A stretch of DNA of 64,000 nt from Calendula officinalis (GCA_963853835.1 OY970824.1:70442372-70506371), one strand, 5' to 3'. Positions 34,566 through 47,800 are shown, counted from the stretch's first letter. Translations and numbers: made by a program. The notes: generated from the letters alone by a model not told the origin.

Positions 34566-35272
34566 CTGAGTCATGGTTAAGGGATTTATTTATTAAAACA
34601 TGACATTAATAACATAGGCCAATTATCGTTAATCGGCCCTTTTTAATGATTACACTCATCAAGACTTATGATTGGCCTCTAAACTCGATACAATTAGTAC
34701 CTAACTGGTCCAAAATTGATGGGTCATTGGGCATGTTGCAACACTGGGTGTGTTGTGTCGCTAACACAAGGGTCTAGTTATGGTGGTGGGAACAAGTGCC
34801 AAAAGAAAAGGGACATATACATAATTCATAAGTATTATGCTCGATCAGTTACAATTAAGATTGTAACTATCTTGTGATAATTTAGTAGTAAAAGTTTCCG
34901 AATAATTTTCTATATATTACGTGCTCAATCTCTTTATAAGTAAATATTTATAGATGATCAAGAAAAATATATCACAATTAAAACTTGACAATAAGAGTAC
35001 CTTTAAAATTTAATATTTACTTACAATCAAGATAGTGACAAGAGACTGGACTGAAATCCCCATTATTTCCACCCTGTAGGATCCCCTTCCCTTATCTTCT
35101 ACTTCCTTATCCGTGTAAGTGGCTGTCAATACAAATATGGATCTCCTTTTGTTTCCCATTTATTTTTTAGATTTTAAATCTTATTTTATTACATGAATCC
35201 ACTATAATATATATTTGGAACCCTTTTACTTAGATAAAAATGATTTTGTATCAATTTAAAACCATAAGTGCA
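34566..35272. other. Intergenic stretch
   Basis: No gene or bounded element is recognisable. Confidence 0.5.
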
Positions 35273-35482
35273 TGTAATATGTAGGGATGTTCGTTTGGTT
35301 ATTTGGTTTTATCCGAACCAAATAGGTGAAATCAAATGGTTTTTAGTTTTCAAAAGTGCAAACCGAACCGTCCAAACTAATTCAAAAACTGAACCAATCC
35401 GAACCAAATTACAATTTGGTTGGATTGGTTTTATCCGAAGTAAATAACAAAGGTATATAATATAAAGAATATTAAGTTTAAT

Positions 35483-36360
35483 GAGTTGCGTTCAGGGAGG
35501 TCCTTAATTTTTTTTAAAGTCTCAAGGAATAAATTTTAGTCATTGGATCAAAAAATCCCTTAACCACCACTATCATCAAATCACAGGTGATTCAATATAC
35601 AATCACCACAATCATCAAATCACATGTGATTCAATATACAACCACCACCGCCGGTCGCTTCCGCCGGTGACCACCTCTGGTCGTCGTCTGCCGCTGTCGG
35701 TCGCCGCCGCCCCCCGCCGCCGCCTCCGACCGGCGTAATCACATGTGATTGGATACGCAATCACATGTGATTGCAAGCAACCAACGGTGGCGAGGGGTTG
35801 CCGGTGGTGAAGACGGTGGCCGACAGAGGTTGGTGGTGGTGGTGGTCGGCCGTGTTGAATCACATGTGATTTACTCCCTCCGTCCCTAAATAAAGTTCTC
35901 ATTTCACCTTCAAGTTTTGTCCCTAAATAAAGTTCCCATTTCTCAAACTTAAGGGACCCACTTAATATAATAATATTATTACCAATACTTTCACCACTAA
36001 CTATCTCTTAAAACACTTTCTCTCTCCAATCAAACCTTATATTTTATTCAAAAGTAATACCAAATACCCCACCACTAACTATCTCCTAAAATGTTGTGCC
36101 CAACACAAATGGGAACTTTATTTAGGGACGGAGGGAGTAATATATATGGGGGGGGGGGGGGGGGTGGTGGTGGTGGTGGTGGTCGGCGGTGTGCAATTAC
36201 ATGTGATTTAATACACATGGGGTGGTGGTGGTGGTGGTGTTGATGTGTTGAATCACATGTGATTCTAGTGGTGGTGGTGATTTGGGGGTTGATTGATCCA
36301 AGGGCTGAGATTTATTTCTCGGGACTTTATAAAAATCATGGACCTCCTTGAACGTTTCTC
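35483..36360. mobile_element. Mutator-like palindrome-rich element
   Basis: It is flanked by the perfect 10-bp repeat TAAGTTTAAT (35473-35482, 36361-36370). The ends GAGTTGCGTTCAGGGAGGTCC and, reversed, GAGAAACGTTCAAGGAGGTCC pair over long arms (ACC-rich on the left, GGT-rich on the right). The palindrome AATCACATGTGATT or a close variant occurs seven times. A Stowaway element has inserted near the centre. Confidence 0.7.
35874..36137. mobile_element. Stowaway MITE
   Basis: The termini CTCCCTCCGTCCCTAAATAAAG and their complement are flanked by TA on each side. 264 bp with no coding capacity; it is the innermost layer of the nest at 35.3-37.2 kb. Confidence 0.9.
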
Positions 36361-36593
36361 TAAGTTTAATATGTACAATTGAAAAATGATATTTCCACCA
36401 AGTTTTAGTAAATTATTTATTAGTAACGTGATTGAGACATGTTTTAGCATGTTTAAGAAGATTGGTGATTTCATTGTTAGGACAATACTTACATCTTGCT
36501 CGATTGGAAGTTTGGAACCATATATGTCAACATACTTGCTAAAATAATCTCAACCAACTGATCTTTGTTGCATTCAATTTCTTTTTACGAAAA

Positions 36594-36724
36594 GGGGGTG
36601 ATTTTTATACCACATCTTTTACTCCTTGTACCACAATGATTGCTTTACATGCTTGTACAGTTTGCAGGAATACAAGTACATTATGGTAGATGCATTAAAA
36701 AGTGTGGTATGAAAACTAATTCCC
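36594..36724. mobile_element. Small MITE, family shared with CDPK intron
   Basis: The left end 'gggggtgatttttataccac' and the complement of the right end 'gggaattagttttcatacca' pair. The direct repeat TTTACGAAAA flanks both sides (about 36584-36593 and 36725-36734). The same terminal sequence occurs at 51685-51816. Confidence 0.65.
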
Positions 36725-37335
36725 TTTACGAAAAGGTAGCTTTCTGTTGAAGTATTGTTGAGGCAGGTGCACGTCTGGAACTAGAAGAGCGGAAGATTTG
36801 GTAATGTTATGTGTGGAACTAGGAAATGAGAAATTAGGAAATGAGCCAATTAAACTAATTAATATTTAGAATTATTAGGTTATGAGCTTATATATTTAGG
36901 TTAAATAATTAAATGGATTAAAGATATAAATAAAGAGGTTATACTTAATTAAAAAAAATCATAGATATACAAACACACACACATATGTATGTATATTACT
37001 ATTTGGTTTTTTAGACAATCCGGATTTTATAATAAAAACCAAATCCAATCCAAAAACCTAACTATTAATTTGGTTCAAGTCCAAACCGATCCAAAAAACT
37101 AATCCAAAGATCCAATTTAAATTGTCTATTTAAACAATCTAGTTATATCCGAATAGTGAAACCCCTACTAATATGTTTAATGTACCATGGGTTCGGTCAA
37201 ACTATAGATATCCTAATCCATCAAGCTTAAACCTTTTTAGCATGTTAACTCAAATCATATGGATGATATAGTTGACGACTATTCTTTCTTTACCAATCAT
37301 CATCACGGCTCCCATTTCGTTGGAGTTATCATCGT

Positions 37336-37525
37336 TGTTATGATATGAATGTTGAGAGAGAATGAAAGTGATGAATGTTTGTTATTCATTCAACTGAACT
37401 ATCAGAGTACAAAGAGAAAGTAGTTATATACATTAAACAGTCACTAAGCTAACGGAAGTCTAACTAACTTTCTAAATAACAATAATTAGTTATAACGGTG
37501 TTATAACAGTGACGGTAATGTAACA
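37336..37525 (-). repeat. 3' LTR of copia element
   Basis: On the plus strand it reads TGTTATGATATGAATG...GTAATGTAACA (TG...CA ends). It is preceded by ATCGT. Confidence 0.95.
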
Positions 37526-37533
37526 CCCCCCTC
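37526..37533 (-). promoter_or_regulatory. Polypurine tract of copia element
   Basis: The minus-strand run GAGGGGGG directly abuts the 3' LTR, the expected plus-strand primer position. Confidence 0.75.
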
Positions 37534-40500
37534 AAGCTGGAGGATATGGTTGAAAACCCAGCTTGGAAACTGCATCTTTATGCTTGGATCCAAATAGCGA
37601 TTTTGTGAGAATATCAGCAAGTTGAAAAGTAGTGGGAACATGAGACAAGGATATAAGGCCACCTTGTAACTTCTCACGAACAAAATGACAGTCTAGCTCA
37701 ATATGTTTCGTGCGTTCATGAAAAACTGGATTTGAAGCAATATGTATAGCAGCTTGATTGTCACATTTGAGTGGAATAGGAGTGACATCAGAAACTTTAA
37801 ACTCATGCAAAAGACGAGTTAACCATGCAAGTTCAGCACACAATCTTCGCATAGAACGATATTCGGCTTCAGCAGAGGATAGTGAGACAGTAAGCTGTTT
37901 CTTTGACTTCCAAGCAATTGGACTATTTCCAAACAAGATGAAATATCCACTAACAGATCTCCGTGTAATAGGACATGCAGCCCAATCAGAATCACAATAA
38001 GCCTCAATATTAAAAGTGGATTCTTAGTTAAAATAAAGACCTTGAGAAATCGTCCCTTTTAAGTATTGAAGAACATGTAAGGCTGCTTCATAATGTGCTT
38101 TACAAGGAGATTGGTTAAACTGGCTCAAATATTGAATTGAATAGGCTAAATCAGGTCTGGTATGGATCAAAAAATTAAGTTTGCCTATTAATTGTCTGTA
38201 TGAAGTTGGATCAGAAAGAGGATCATCCATTAAAGGGAGTAACTGAACTTTGTATGGTAATGGTGAACTGACTGCTGAACAATCAGTCATAGAATAAGTT
38301 TGAAGTAATTCGTTGATATACTTTTGTTGATGTATAACCATACCACTGCTTATAGAATTGAATTCTAAACCAAGAAATAAATGAATTGAGCCCAAGTCTT
38401 TGATCTTAAATTGATCATCCAAAGCAGTTTTTAAAGAGGAAATTTCTTCTAAATCATCTCCTGTAACTAAAATGTCATCAACATAAACTACAACAATAGT
38501 TATAAGAGATCCATTTTCCTTTAAAAACAAGGAATAATCATTGGGAGAATGATGATAACCTCTAGTACGTAAAGAAGTAGATAATTTTGAGTACCATTGT
38601 TTAGATGCCTGCTTTAAGCCATAAAGAGACTTCTTAAGCTTGCAAACATGAGAAGAAGGAACAACAACACCAGGTGGTACCTTCATGTAAACTTCTTCAT
38701 GGAGATCTCCATGAAGAAAAGCATTATTTACATCAAGTTGTTGAATCTGCCAGTTCCGTTTAACAGCAAGAGCAACTAAACATCTAACTGTGTTAAACTT
38801 AACCACGGGAGAAAAGGTCTCATGATAATCTATTCCAGCTTTCTGGGTAAAGCCTTTGGCTACAAGTCTGGCCTTATGTCTTTCAACTGAACCATCAGCC
38901 TTATACTTAATTTTAAAAACCCATCTGCAGGAAATAGGCTTCTTTCCTTTTGGGAGCTTGACAATATCCCATGTATTATTAATTTCTAAAGCTTGTAATT
39001 CTTTAGCCATTGCATCTTCCCATTGAGGTTGTCCTTTAGCATCATTGTAGAAAGCTGGTTCAACAATTGGGATTGAATTATGAGAAACTTTAGAAGAAAC
39101 AGATGCACAATAACTGTTGTCTACTAAATTTGGGACTGAACCAATACAAAGATTGGTAACAGTATGATCACAATGAGTATATGCTTCATGTAAAGCAACA
39201 TGATTACAAACATAATCTTGTAAATGAGCAGGTCTCTGAACAGCTCGAGTTGTCCTTCGTAATGGAATATTGTTAACTGGTATAGGTTCAGGTTGTAATT
39301 GAGGAGTAGGAGCTAATATGGGTTCATTGGATGACTCATGAACTGAAGAAGGAATGCAACTGGTGGAAGTAATCCCAACTGCATAATGCAAAGAATGTAA
39401 TGGAAAAGTTTGTTCAAAAAATTTGACATCTCTGCTTATAGTAATTGCTTTAGTTACCAAATTCATAACCTTATATGCTTTTTGCCCATAAGGATATCCA
39501 ATGAATATGCATGGATGAGATCGAGGCATGAACTTATCTCTGCCAACTGGAAGAGTGCTAACATAACATAAACAACCAAATGTCTTTAAATGAGTTAATG
39601 AAGGCACTTCATGATGTAACAGTTCAAAAGGAGTCTTGTTCTGCAAAATTTTAGAAGGCATTCTATTTATGAGATGAACTGCTGTTTTAACGCATTCACC
39701 CCAATAGCTAGAACCTAAACCAGATTGAAAATATAGGGCTCTAGCAACATTCAGAATGTGACGATGCTTTCTTTCCACAAGCCCATTCTGTTGTGGATTA
39801 TAAGGTGCGGATTTTTGATGTAATATGCCCATAGTTTGAAAATATTGAATACCTTCATTACTAGTACCAAGTTCAAAGGCATTGTCAGTTCTGATAACTT
39901 TTATAGACTTATGAAATTGAGTTTTGATTAAAGTCACAAACGCCTTAATCAATGAAAACGCAGAACTTTTATGAGATAGTAAATGTATCCAAGTATTTCT
40001 TGAAAAATCATCCACAATAGTAATAAAATACTTGTAACCATCATGAGTAATATGTTTATATGGTCCCCAAACATCAATATGAACTAAATCAAAACATTCC
40101 TTAGATGTAGTTACACTTTTTGGAAATGGCAATTTTGTTTGTTTAGCTTGAGAACAAGTAATACATGAATCAAAAGCAGAAGTATTACTATGAGAAACAG
40201 GAATTACAGAAAGAAGTTTTAACTTCTGAATAGGAATGTGTCCCAAACGTTGATGCCAAATAACTACATCAGATTGTTTATTGGCATTATTACAGACAAA
40301 ATTAGAATTGAAAACAGAACACGAAAATGAAAATGAAGTTTTGATTTCTCTATGATCAAAAACATAGAGATCATTTATTCTTTTGCCAAATGCACCAAGA
40401 GTAAGTTCAGTCTTGGAAGAAGGGTCCTGCACGAAACAATTTTGTCAACAGTAAATATGACAAATGTTTGTTCATGTTTTGTAAATTTCGGAATAGAGAC

Positions 40501-41778
40501 TAGATTATATCTGAAAGCAGGAACATATAGAACATCATGGAGTATGATGGAATCATGCAATTTAATATCTCCCTTTAAGGCTACTCTGGCATGAGTTCCA
40601 TCAGGAAGTCCAACATAATGAGGTTGATCAAGTGGAATGAGAGACTGAAACAAATCTTTGTTGGAGCACATGTGATCTGTGGCTCCAGAATCAACAATCC
40701 AGGAATAGTTGACATGTAATAAAGCAGATGAACGATAAACATTTGCAGCAAAATGTTTAAAAGAGAATGGTTTACCTTCTGCATGCATAGCTCCATCGAT
40801 GATAGAAACATTTGCATGTGATTGAACAGAAGGACTGTGTTTATTGAGTAACTGCATAAGGTTTTCATATTGATCAGCAGTAATAGGAGGAACACAAGTA
40901 GTTGCAGCAGCACTATTAGCACCAGACTTTGGTTCTTCTTTCTTAGTTTTGGTAAACTTGAAAGAAGATGGAAATCCAATAATTCTGTAGCATTGAGATT
41001 TAGTATGACCTGTTTTCTTGCAATGAACACAAACTAAAGGTTTCTTTGATGGATCATAGTTAACATGCATAGCAATTGCATCAGTGTTAACAGAAGAAGG
41101 AATAGAAATAGTACGCTGCCTTTCTTCTTGTATTATCATAGAATATGCAGTAGAAACATTTGGTAAAGGCTTCATCATAAGAATTTGACCTCGAATGATT
41201 TTGTAGGATTCATTTAATCCCATTAACAATTGAATTAATCGTTGATCCTCCAGAAATTTATGAATAACACCTGCAGTACCACACGAACACGGTGGAATTC
41301 CTTGAACTATTCGAAGTTCATCCCAAATTTTAGTCAATTTGGTGAAATAGGATGAAAAGTCATCAGTGCCTTGAGACAGTGAAAACAACTGTTGTTGTAT
41401 GTTGTAGAGCAGAGCACCGTCGGATTGTTCAAAGCGTTGAGATAATTCATTCCAAATTTCAGTTGCAGTAGGAAGAAACAGAACACTGTCTGCTAGGTCT
41501 TTGCTCAACGAATTTAAGATCCAGCTGATGACCATAGAATTGGCACGATGCCAATCGGAATATGACGGTGAATTGATTGCAGGTGCAGAAATAGAGCCAT
41601 CGACAAAACCTAATTTGTTCTTCGCGGAAAGAGAAAGGATCATTGAACGTTTCCATGAATTGAAGCCAATTCCAGAAAATTGAGATGTAACCAGAACAGA
41701 ATTAGGATTATCAGATGATCCAATATAGTAAGGACTTGAGATTTGAAGAACATGAGGTGTTACGGGAGCGTCAGGCAT
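37532..41778 (-). pseudogene. Copia gag-pol polyprotein, two disruptions
   Basis: The frame starts MPDAPVTPHVLQ at 41778 and reads downward. It shows a gag region (UBN2-type, GFNSWKRSMILSLSAKNK), a CCHC knuckle (CVHCKKTGHTKSQC, near 41020) and a protease motif (WIVDSGATDHMC, near 40690). Then come integrase (HQRLGHIP, VHIDVWGPYK, PYNPQQNGLVERK), reverse transcriptase (FLHGDLHEEVYMKVP, VYVDDILVTG near 38480) and RNase H (DSDWAACPITRRSVSGY, then LSSAEAEYRS). A single-base loss at about 40435-40442 shifts frame between protease and integrase. A TAA at 38021-38023 interrupts it before RNase H. The stop is just before the polypurine tract. Confidence 0.93.
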
Positions 41779-41830
41779 GATGAATCAACAGAGAAATATG
41801 AAAGAATTGAAGAAAAGAGGATCGAAATCA

Positions 41831-41841
41831 ATCTGATACCA
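41831..41841 (-). promoter_or_regulatory. Primer-binding site of copia element
   Basis: Minus-strand TGGTATCAGAT immediately follows the 5' LTR and matches the 3' end of initiator Met-tRNA. Confidence 0.85.
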
Positions 41842-42031
41842 TGTTATGATATGAATGTTGAGAGAGAATGAAAGTGATGAATGTTTGTTATTCATTCAAC
41901 TGAACTATCAGAGTACAAAGAGAAAGTAGTTATATACATTAAACAGTCACTAAGCTAACGGAAGTCTAACTAACTTTCTAAATAACAATAATTAGTTATA
42001 ACGGTGTTATAACAGTGACGGTAATGTAACA
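41842..42031 (-). repeat. 5' LTR of copia element
   Basis: The same 190-bp sequence as 37336-37525 with no differences that I could find, followed by ATCGT. Confidence 0.95.
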
Positions 42032-42036
42032 ATCGT

Positions 42037-42760
42037 CGGTCCATCTCATAACGTTGGTCCATTTGATATTTATCTGGTTTCAACCGATCAATTATGTTTT
42101 TGAATTCATTTTTGAATAACTAGCTAGATTCTGGTAAATAGGTTGTTTTTTGTTCTATTCATTAAGATTTATGATTCGAATTCAACTATTCGCATTGGTG
42201 GTGATGAGATGTTGATTAGAGAAAATACCAATGAACTTGATATGCAAAATTCCTCTATGAAGTTTAATTTTTTAATTTTACATTTTTATTTTAACGACGG
42301 TAGGTTTTACCCGTTTTGTGATTCTTAAATCATGATTCATATAATATTATTTGGGAATTCAGTCTTGTTGATTCAATATCAGTTTAAGCTTGAATCGTTC
42401 TTAAATCACTTTTGTTTAATCCAACATCAATAAACGAATTTATATTGTTTTTGTACGAGAGATAATTTGTATATATTTCCACTAAATTGAATAACTTAAA
42501 AATAAAACTTAGTTTGTGTATGTGTGGAAAAATTATCATTCGCTTTCATTTGAAAAATCTAATAAAAAGGGCATGATTTATACAAACTAATTCACTCAAT
42601 ATAATATGTGTCTTGGTATGTTTATATAATCTGTTTTGAAAGTTGTAAAATATGGTGAATGAAGTGATTTTTATCGTGTATAAATCACTTAAAAATATTT
42701 ATTGTTCGGAGGTTGTCGTTTTTGAGAAAATATCTGTTGTGAACAAATATTTAATCATTT
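42037..42760. other. AT-rich intergenic stretch
   Basis: No gene is recognisable; the 61-codon frame at 42143 has no known domain and ordinary AT-rich composition. Confidence 0.5.
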
Positions 42761-42769
42761 TAAAATATA

Positions 42770-42934
42770 GGATTTTGATAATGACAGCCCTAAGGGCTGT
42801 CATAAGACATGTATAAAAAGCTTGCACATTCATTCGTAACTGACTCCTGCATCTAAGGAACTACTTCTCAATAAACTAATGTATAATTTTTTATGCACTT
42901 AGTGACATCTTTAAGAGCTGTCATTATAAAACCC
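42770..42934. mobile_element. Mutator-like MITE with 9-bp duplication
   Basis: 165 bp, flanked by TAAAATATA on both sides (42761-42769, 42935-42943). The left end GGATTTTGATAATGACAGC pairs with the right end GCTGTCATTATAAAACCC. A short internal palindrome, 'gacagccctaagggctgtc', lies at the left end. Confidence 0.75.
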
Positions 42935-43238
42935 TAAAATATATACATTTGTTTATTTTATTTTTTTATGAATTAAATAATGAGATGTGGTGGAGGTTGG
43001 ATTAAAAATTAAACGTTATAGTACTAGGCATTAGGCATCGGGCCCGACGACAGGCAGGCAGAAGAGGGTGTCCAAGGAACCCGTGAGTGGAGTTTGGATC
43101 TTGTGAGACCACCATCTAATTATTGCATCTTTTTCCGTGTTTGTCGACTCCCTGTAAAAAATTAACAGAATCTTTCATACATCTAATTTGACGTTTGGAT
43201 TACGTGTTACTAAAATTTGTGAGATAGTATTGTTACTA

Positions 43239-43536
43239 CTTCCTCCTATTCAAAATAAGTGATTAAGTTTTATTATTTTTTAGAAAAAAGACTATAATGA
43301 TAACTAAATTAGATTAATTGAATGTTTAATGGAGAATGAGTCCGACACTTTTTGAATAAAGTGGAGTTAATAATATTTAAAAGTAAAAAGTAAGGATAAA
43401 CGAATCATTTCACTTTGTTAAAATAGATGGTTAGTAGGTGTGAGTCAAATTATTTTTTGCCAAATAAGGTAATTTTTCAAAGTGTGTCACTTATTTTTAA
43501 TAAAAAAAAGTGTCGATTTAAAATAAGTATTAAAGT
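43239..43536. mobile_element. Degenerate Stowaway-like MITE
   Basis: The left end CTTCCTCCTATTCAAAATAAG follows TA. The right end is eroded ('gatttaaaataagta'), but the internal phrases 'gtgagtcaaattatttttt' and 'aagtgaaatg'-like runs match the Stowaway copies at 15.5 and 58.3 kb in reverse. Confidence 0.55.
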
Positions 43537-43724
43537 TTTTTTACTTATTTAATTAAGACACGTGTCAATATTAAAAGATATGATTAGTTTCGTGCATTAC
43601 GTTCATCCAGCTCATAAATTTGTAGATATATTTAATAAATGTTAATTACTTACACATCTAATTATGGCTTTTAGATCCAGTCGATCGTCTCTTGCTCCAA
43701 CTACAGGGATTGTGTTAAATTATA

Positions 43725-43987
43725 CTCCATCCCTCCCATAAAGAAGTTTACATTTCTCTTGGGTACAAGATTTTAGGTGATAGTTAGTGGTGGAGTCAAT
43801 AGTAATAATTTTGATTAAAATATAAAGTTGGATTGGAGAGAGAATAGATAATTAGTGGATATTAATGGTGAGGTTCTTAGTAATAATAATATTTTATTAT
43901 GTGATGTCCATCAAATGTGAGAAATGTAAACTTTTTTCTGGGATAAAAGTTTAGTGAGAAATGTAAATTTTTTTGTGAGAAAGAGAG
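43725..43987. mobile_element. Stowaway-like MITE
   Basis: The left end CTCCATCCCTCCCATAAAG follows TA. The right end '...tttgtgagaaagagag' is followed by TA. Internal 'aagtttacatttctc' and 'gagaaatgtaaactt' pair as inverted repeats. Confidence 0.65.
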
Positions 43988-44269
43988 TAATTATTTATAG
44001 CTAGGTTTGAATACTTTGTATAATGTAGAGTTTATGTAACTTTATATATCCCTGTAACTCTATATATTTATAAGCAATGCAATACAAACCTAGGCATATA
44101 TTTTTGGACAAATTAACAATTACATATATCGTTGATTGTCAACAAATGATCTTTGACCTAGTAGTATGATGCTTGTCTCCATCCTTGTTTGAAATTATTC
44201 AAGTCTCATAATGAACATGTGTAGTATTTAGAAAAAAAATAAGATTTTTATTTCAAAAAATATGTATAG

Positions 44270-44450
44270 ATTAAAAACTCTTTAAATTAATAAGGTCGGG
44301 ACTTGAGAAAATTTATTAATTCAGAGAGTTATTAATTTATCGATAAGAAATCTTTTATAATGACCCAAGTCGGGACCAAATAAATTTATTAATTTAGAGA
44401 CTTTATTAATTTACCGGGTATAAATTTAAAGAGATTTTACTATATATAGT
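44270..44450 (+). repeat. Imperfect internal duplication upstream of the receptor gene
   Basis: Two related segments of about 75 bp share 'gtcgggac', 'aaatttattaatt' and 'agag...ttattaattta'. It resembles a common dispersed plant repeat, and no ends could be fixed. It lies about 400 bp upstream of the receptor kinase start. Confidence 0.4.
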
Positions 44451-44825
44451 CATCAAAAAAATGAAAAAAAATAACTCTTCTACATTTTTTTTTGCATTTA
44501 CTACGTACAATTTTGTATCATACATTTTATATATTTTGTCTTTATTACTTGTTGACAGTGGACAAGGGGATATTGCATGTGGTGAATTGGTCCCACAACA
44601 ATATTATTTTGCACCATTTGTCTCTTCATATCCTCACAGAATTTCTTCAAACATACTTCTAACTTCCCCCAAAACATTCTTTCACAAGTTTCAATCTTCA
44701 TATTCACATTCACATCCCCATTCACATTCATTCAGTAAAATCATGTTTTCCCATTTCAGTATGCTTCTCACATAGCTTCTAGAGAGAGAAAACTGTAGAG
44801 AGAGATAGAGAGAAACTGCCAATTA

Positions 44826-47800
44826 ATGATGGGTTTTCTTCATCTTTTCATGATCTGTACATTCATCACAATTGCTTCATTCACCATTAATGCTGATGAA
44901 TCTCAATCCCTCACCCTAAACGACGACGTTTTAGGTCTAATAGTCTTCAAATCATCTGTCACTGACCCATCACAACATCTAACCTCATGGAACCAAGATG
45001 ACGAAACCCCATGTTCTTGGAAGTTCGTAACATGCAATCCGGTTACGGGTCGGGTCACCAGCCTCACTCTTGATGGTTTAAATCTTTCTGGAAAGATCGG
45101 TAGAGGGCTCGAAAAGTTGCAAAACGTACCTCAAGGTACTATCACTTGCTAACAACAACTTTACAGGATTCATCAACCCTGAGCTATCACTTCTTACAAA
45201 CCTCGAAAACCTTAATCTTAGTCAAAACGGGTTCTCGGGTCGAATACCCGGTTCTTTAATGAACCCAGGAACCATAAAGTTTCTAGATTTATCGGACCAA
45301 TTTCTGAAGAGCTGTTTACCAACTGTTTATCACTTAGATCACTTTCCTTATCTGGAAACAATCTTGAAGGTCCCATACCAACCTCACTTTACAAATGCAC
45401 AACCCTAAATCATCTCAATCTTTCAAACAATAGGTTTTCGGATAATCCAGATTTTACTTCGGGTATTTGGAAGTTGACCCGGATCCGAACGTTGGATCTT
45501 TCTCACAATTCCTTTTCGGGTTCGGTACCTAATGGCGTATTTGCATTGCATGATTTAAAAGAGCTTTCTTTAGAAGGAAATCAATTTTCAGGAGGTTTAC
45601 CTTCTGATATTGGTTTATGCCCACATTTAAAGAAGCTAGATTTAAGCAATAATCTATTTACAGAAGCAGTTCCTGAATCTTTTCATAATCTTCAATCTCT
45701 AAGTTATCTAAATCTAGCAAAAAACGGGTTAACCGGTGAATTCCCACAATGGATGGGAAGGTTGACTGAATTACAATATGTTGACTTTTCCGGCAACGGT
45801 TTGACCGGAATGCTACCGGAATCAATGGGTGGATTAACATCATTGAGTTATTTATCCCTTTCCGATAATAGTTTAACTGGGAACATTCCATTGTCATTAG
45901 TTTCGTCACAAAAACTTTCAGTGATATCGTTAAAAGGGAATAAGTTCAATGGAAGTATTCCCGACGGTTTATTCGAGCTCGGGTTTGACCAAATTGACTT
46001 TTCAAGGAACGAGCTGACGGGTTCTATTCCACCGGGCTCAAGTAAACTTTTTGAAACTCTTCAGTTTCTAGATCTTTCTGGGAATCAGCTTACCGGTGAT
46101 ATACCAGCTGGAATCGGACTTAACTCTAAGTTAAGATACTTGAATTTGTCATGGAATAATTGTGAGACGAAAATGCCCCCAGAGTTGGGGTATTTCCAGA
46201 ATCTAAGCGTGTTAGATCTACGAAATGGGGGATTTCACGGATCCATTCCTAGCGATCTTTGTGATTCAGGTAGTCTTGGAACTCTTCAACTTGATGGAAA
46301 TTCTTTTACTGGAACAATACCTGAAGAAATAGGAAACTGTTCTTCCCTCTACTTGCTGTAAGCCTTCTTTAATCTAGTCAATATAGAGTCACTATCCACC
46401 TTTTAGTGACCAAAAAAAAAACAGTATTTAAAAGTGTTAATTCAAAAAGCGTATTCAAAAGGTGCTAATAAGGTACGCGCGTTTTATCCAAACTTCCAAG
46501 AAATTTTTGTACAAAAATGTCTAAACCTTGTTCTTAATCTTTTTTTTCCTTTCACTATATATAGGTCTTTACATTCGTCACTTTTACCCACTTATTTCTA
46601 TAGCCAAAACATGTGGACACTTTCAGTGACTACCTAAACTTTCTGTTGTCACTAAAAACATCTTTAAATTTTCATCAAGATTCTTACAAGAAAATTGTCA
46701 TAATAAATAGAAAAATGTCACTAGAAGTCGAGAAAATGCCACTAAAGGTAAAAAAAAAAAAAAAAAGTAGTCATGGCACATAGAAAAAATGCCACTAAAA
46801 GTTGAAAAAGATACACAGAAAAAGTGGTACTAAAAGTGGAAAAAATGCCACTAAAGGCTGAACAGTAAAAATCAATTACATAAGTGTCCAAATCCTTTAC
46901 CTACACAAATATGCATAAAAATGTGAGAATTATTTATAGTGACACAAAAAGACTATGAAAATAGATTGTTGTTTTTTACGTACCTTTTTGTGTCTTCTGT
47001 TTTTTATAGGAAGTGTGAGTAAATAACATTTTCATTGTGTCATGACATGCATTTTCTTGAAGTGTAATTTCACATGTGATGCAGGAGTATGTCTCACAAC
47101 AGCTTAACTGGCTCCATTCCAAAATCAGCGTCACAACTGAAAAAGCCAAGATTTTGAAGCTAGAATACAACCAACTGACAGGTGAAATACCACAGGAGCT
47201 TGGCCAACTAGAAAACCTTTTGGCAGTCAACATATCTTACAACAGATTACAAGGAAGACTTCCATCTGGGGGCATATTCCAAAGCTTACAAGCAAGCTCA
47301 ATGGAGGGCAATTTAGGTATTTGCTCGCCATTACTGAAAGGACCATGTAAGCTAAATGTACCAAAGCCTATAGTTCTTGACCCATCTGCATTCAGAAATC
47401 AAAGTGGAAGGCATGGAAGTGGTGATGAATCTTCAAAAACTTATAAACATCTAAGTATTTCCGCCATTATTGCAATATTAGCAGCTGTTGTGATCTCCAT
47501 TGGAGTAGTTATAATAAGCTTATTAAATATCTCGGCTAGAAGACGATTAACATTTGTTGATAATGCACTCGAGAGTTCTTCTCGATCAGGATCAGCCAGT
47601 TTATTGATGGGGAAGCTTGTTTGGTTTTATTCCAAAACTAACCCTGATAATTATTGCATTGTGAATCCCGAATCATTTATTAAAAAAGCGAATGAAATCG
47701 GTGGTGGGGTGTTTGGAACTGTGTATAAGGCTCCAATCGGTGAAGATGGTGTGGGTATTCTAGCAATCAAGAATCTTGTAGTGTCGAATATGATTCCTTA

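Larger units (their letters stand above)
35281..37168. mobile_element. Outer inverted-repeat element hosting other MITEs
   Basis: The left end GTAGGGATGTTCG pairs with the right end in reverse complement, GTAGGGGTTTCAC. Both subterminal regions are full of 'aaccgaacc'/'ggttttatccga'-type motifs. The flanks are TAATAT on both sides (35275-35280, 37169-37174). Three further units are nested inside (35483-36360, 35874-36137, 36594-36724). Confidence 0.55.
37336..42031 (-). mobile_element. Ty1/copia retrotransposon
   Basis: Two 190-bp LTRs that I read as identical (37336-37525, 41842-42031) are flanked by ATCGT (37331-37335, 42032-42036). In minus orientation the order is LTR, primer-binding site, gag, protease, integrase, reverse transcriptase, RNase H, polypurine tract, LTR, which defines Ty1/copia. 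Identical LTRs indicate a recent insertion, but the polyprotein frame has one frameshift and one stop. Confidence 0.95.

Noticed and set aside
35615..35902. Minus-strand 95-codon proline/arginine-rich frame
   Set aside because: It arises from ACC-rich arms and AATCACATGTGATT repeats in a Mutator-like element.
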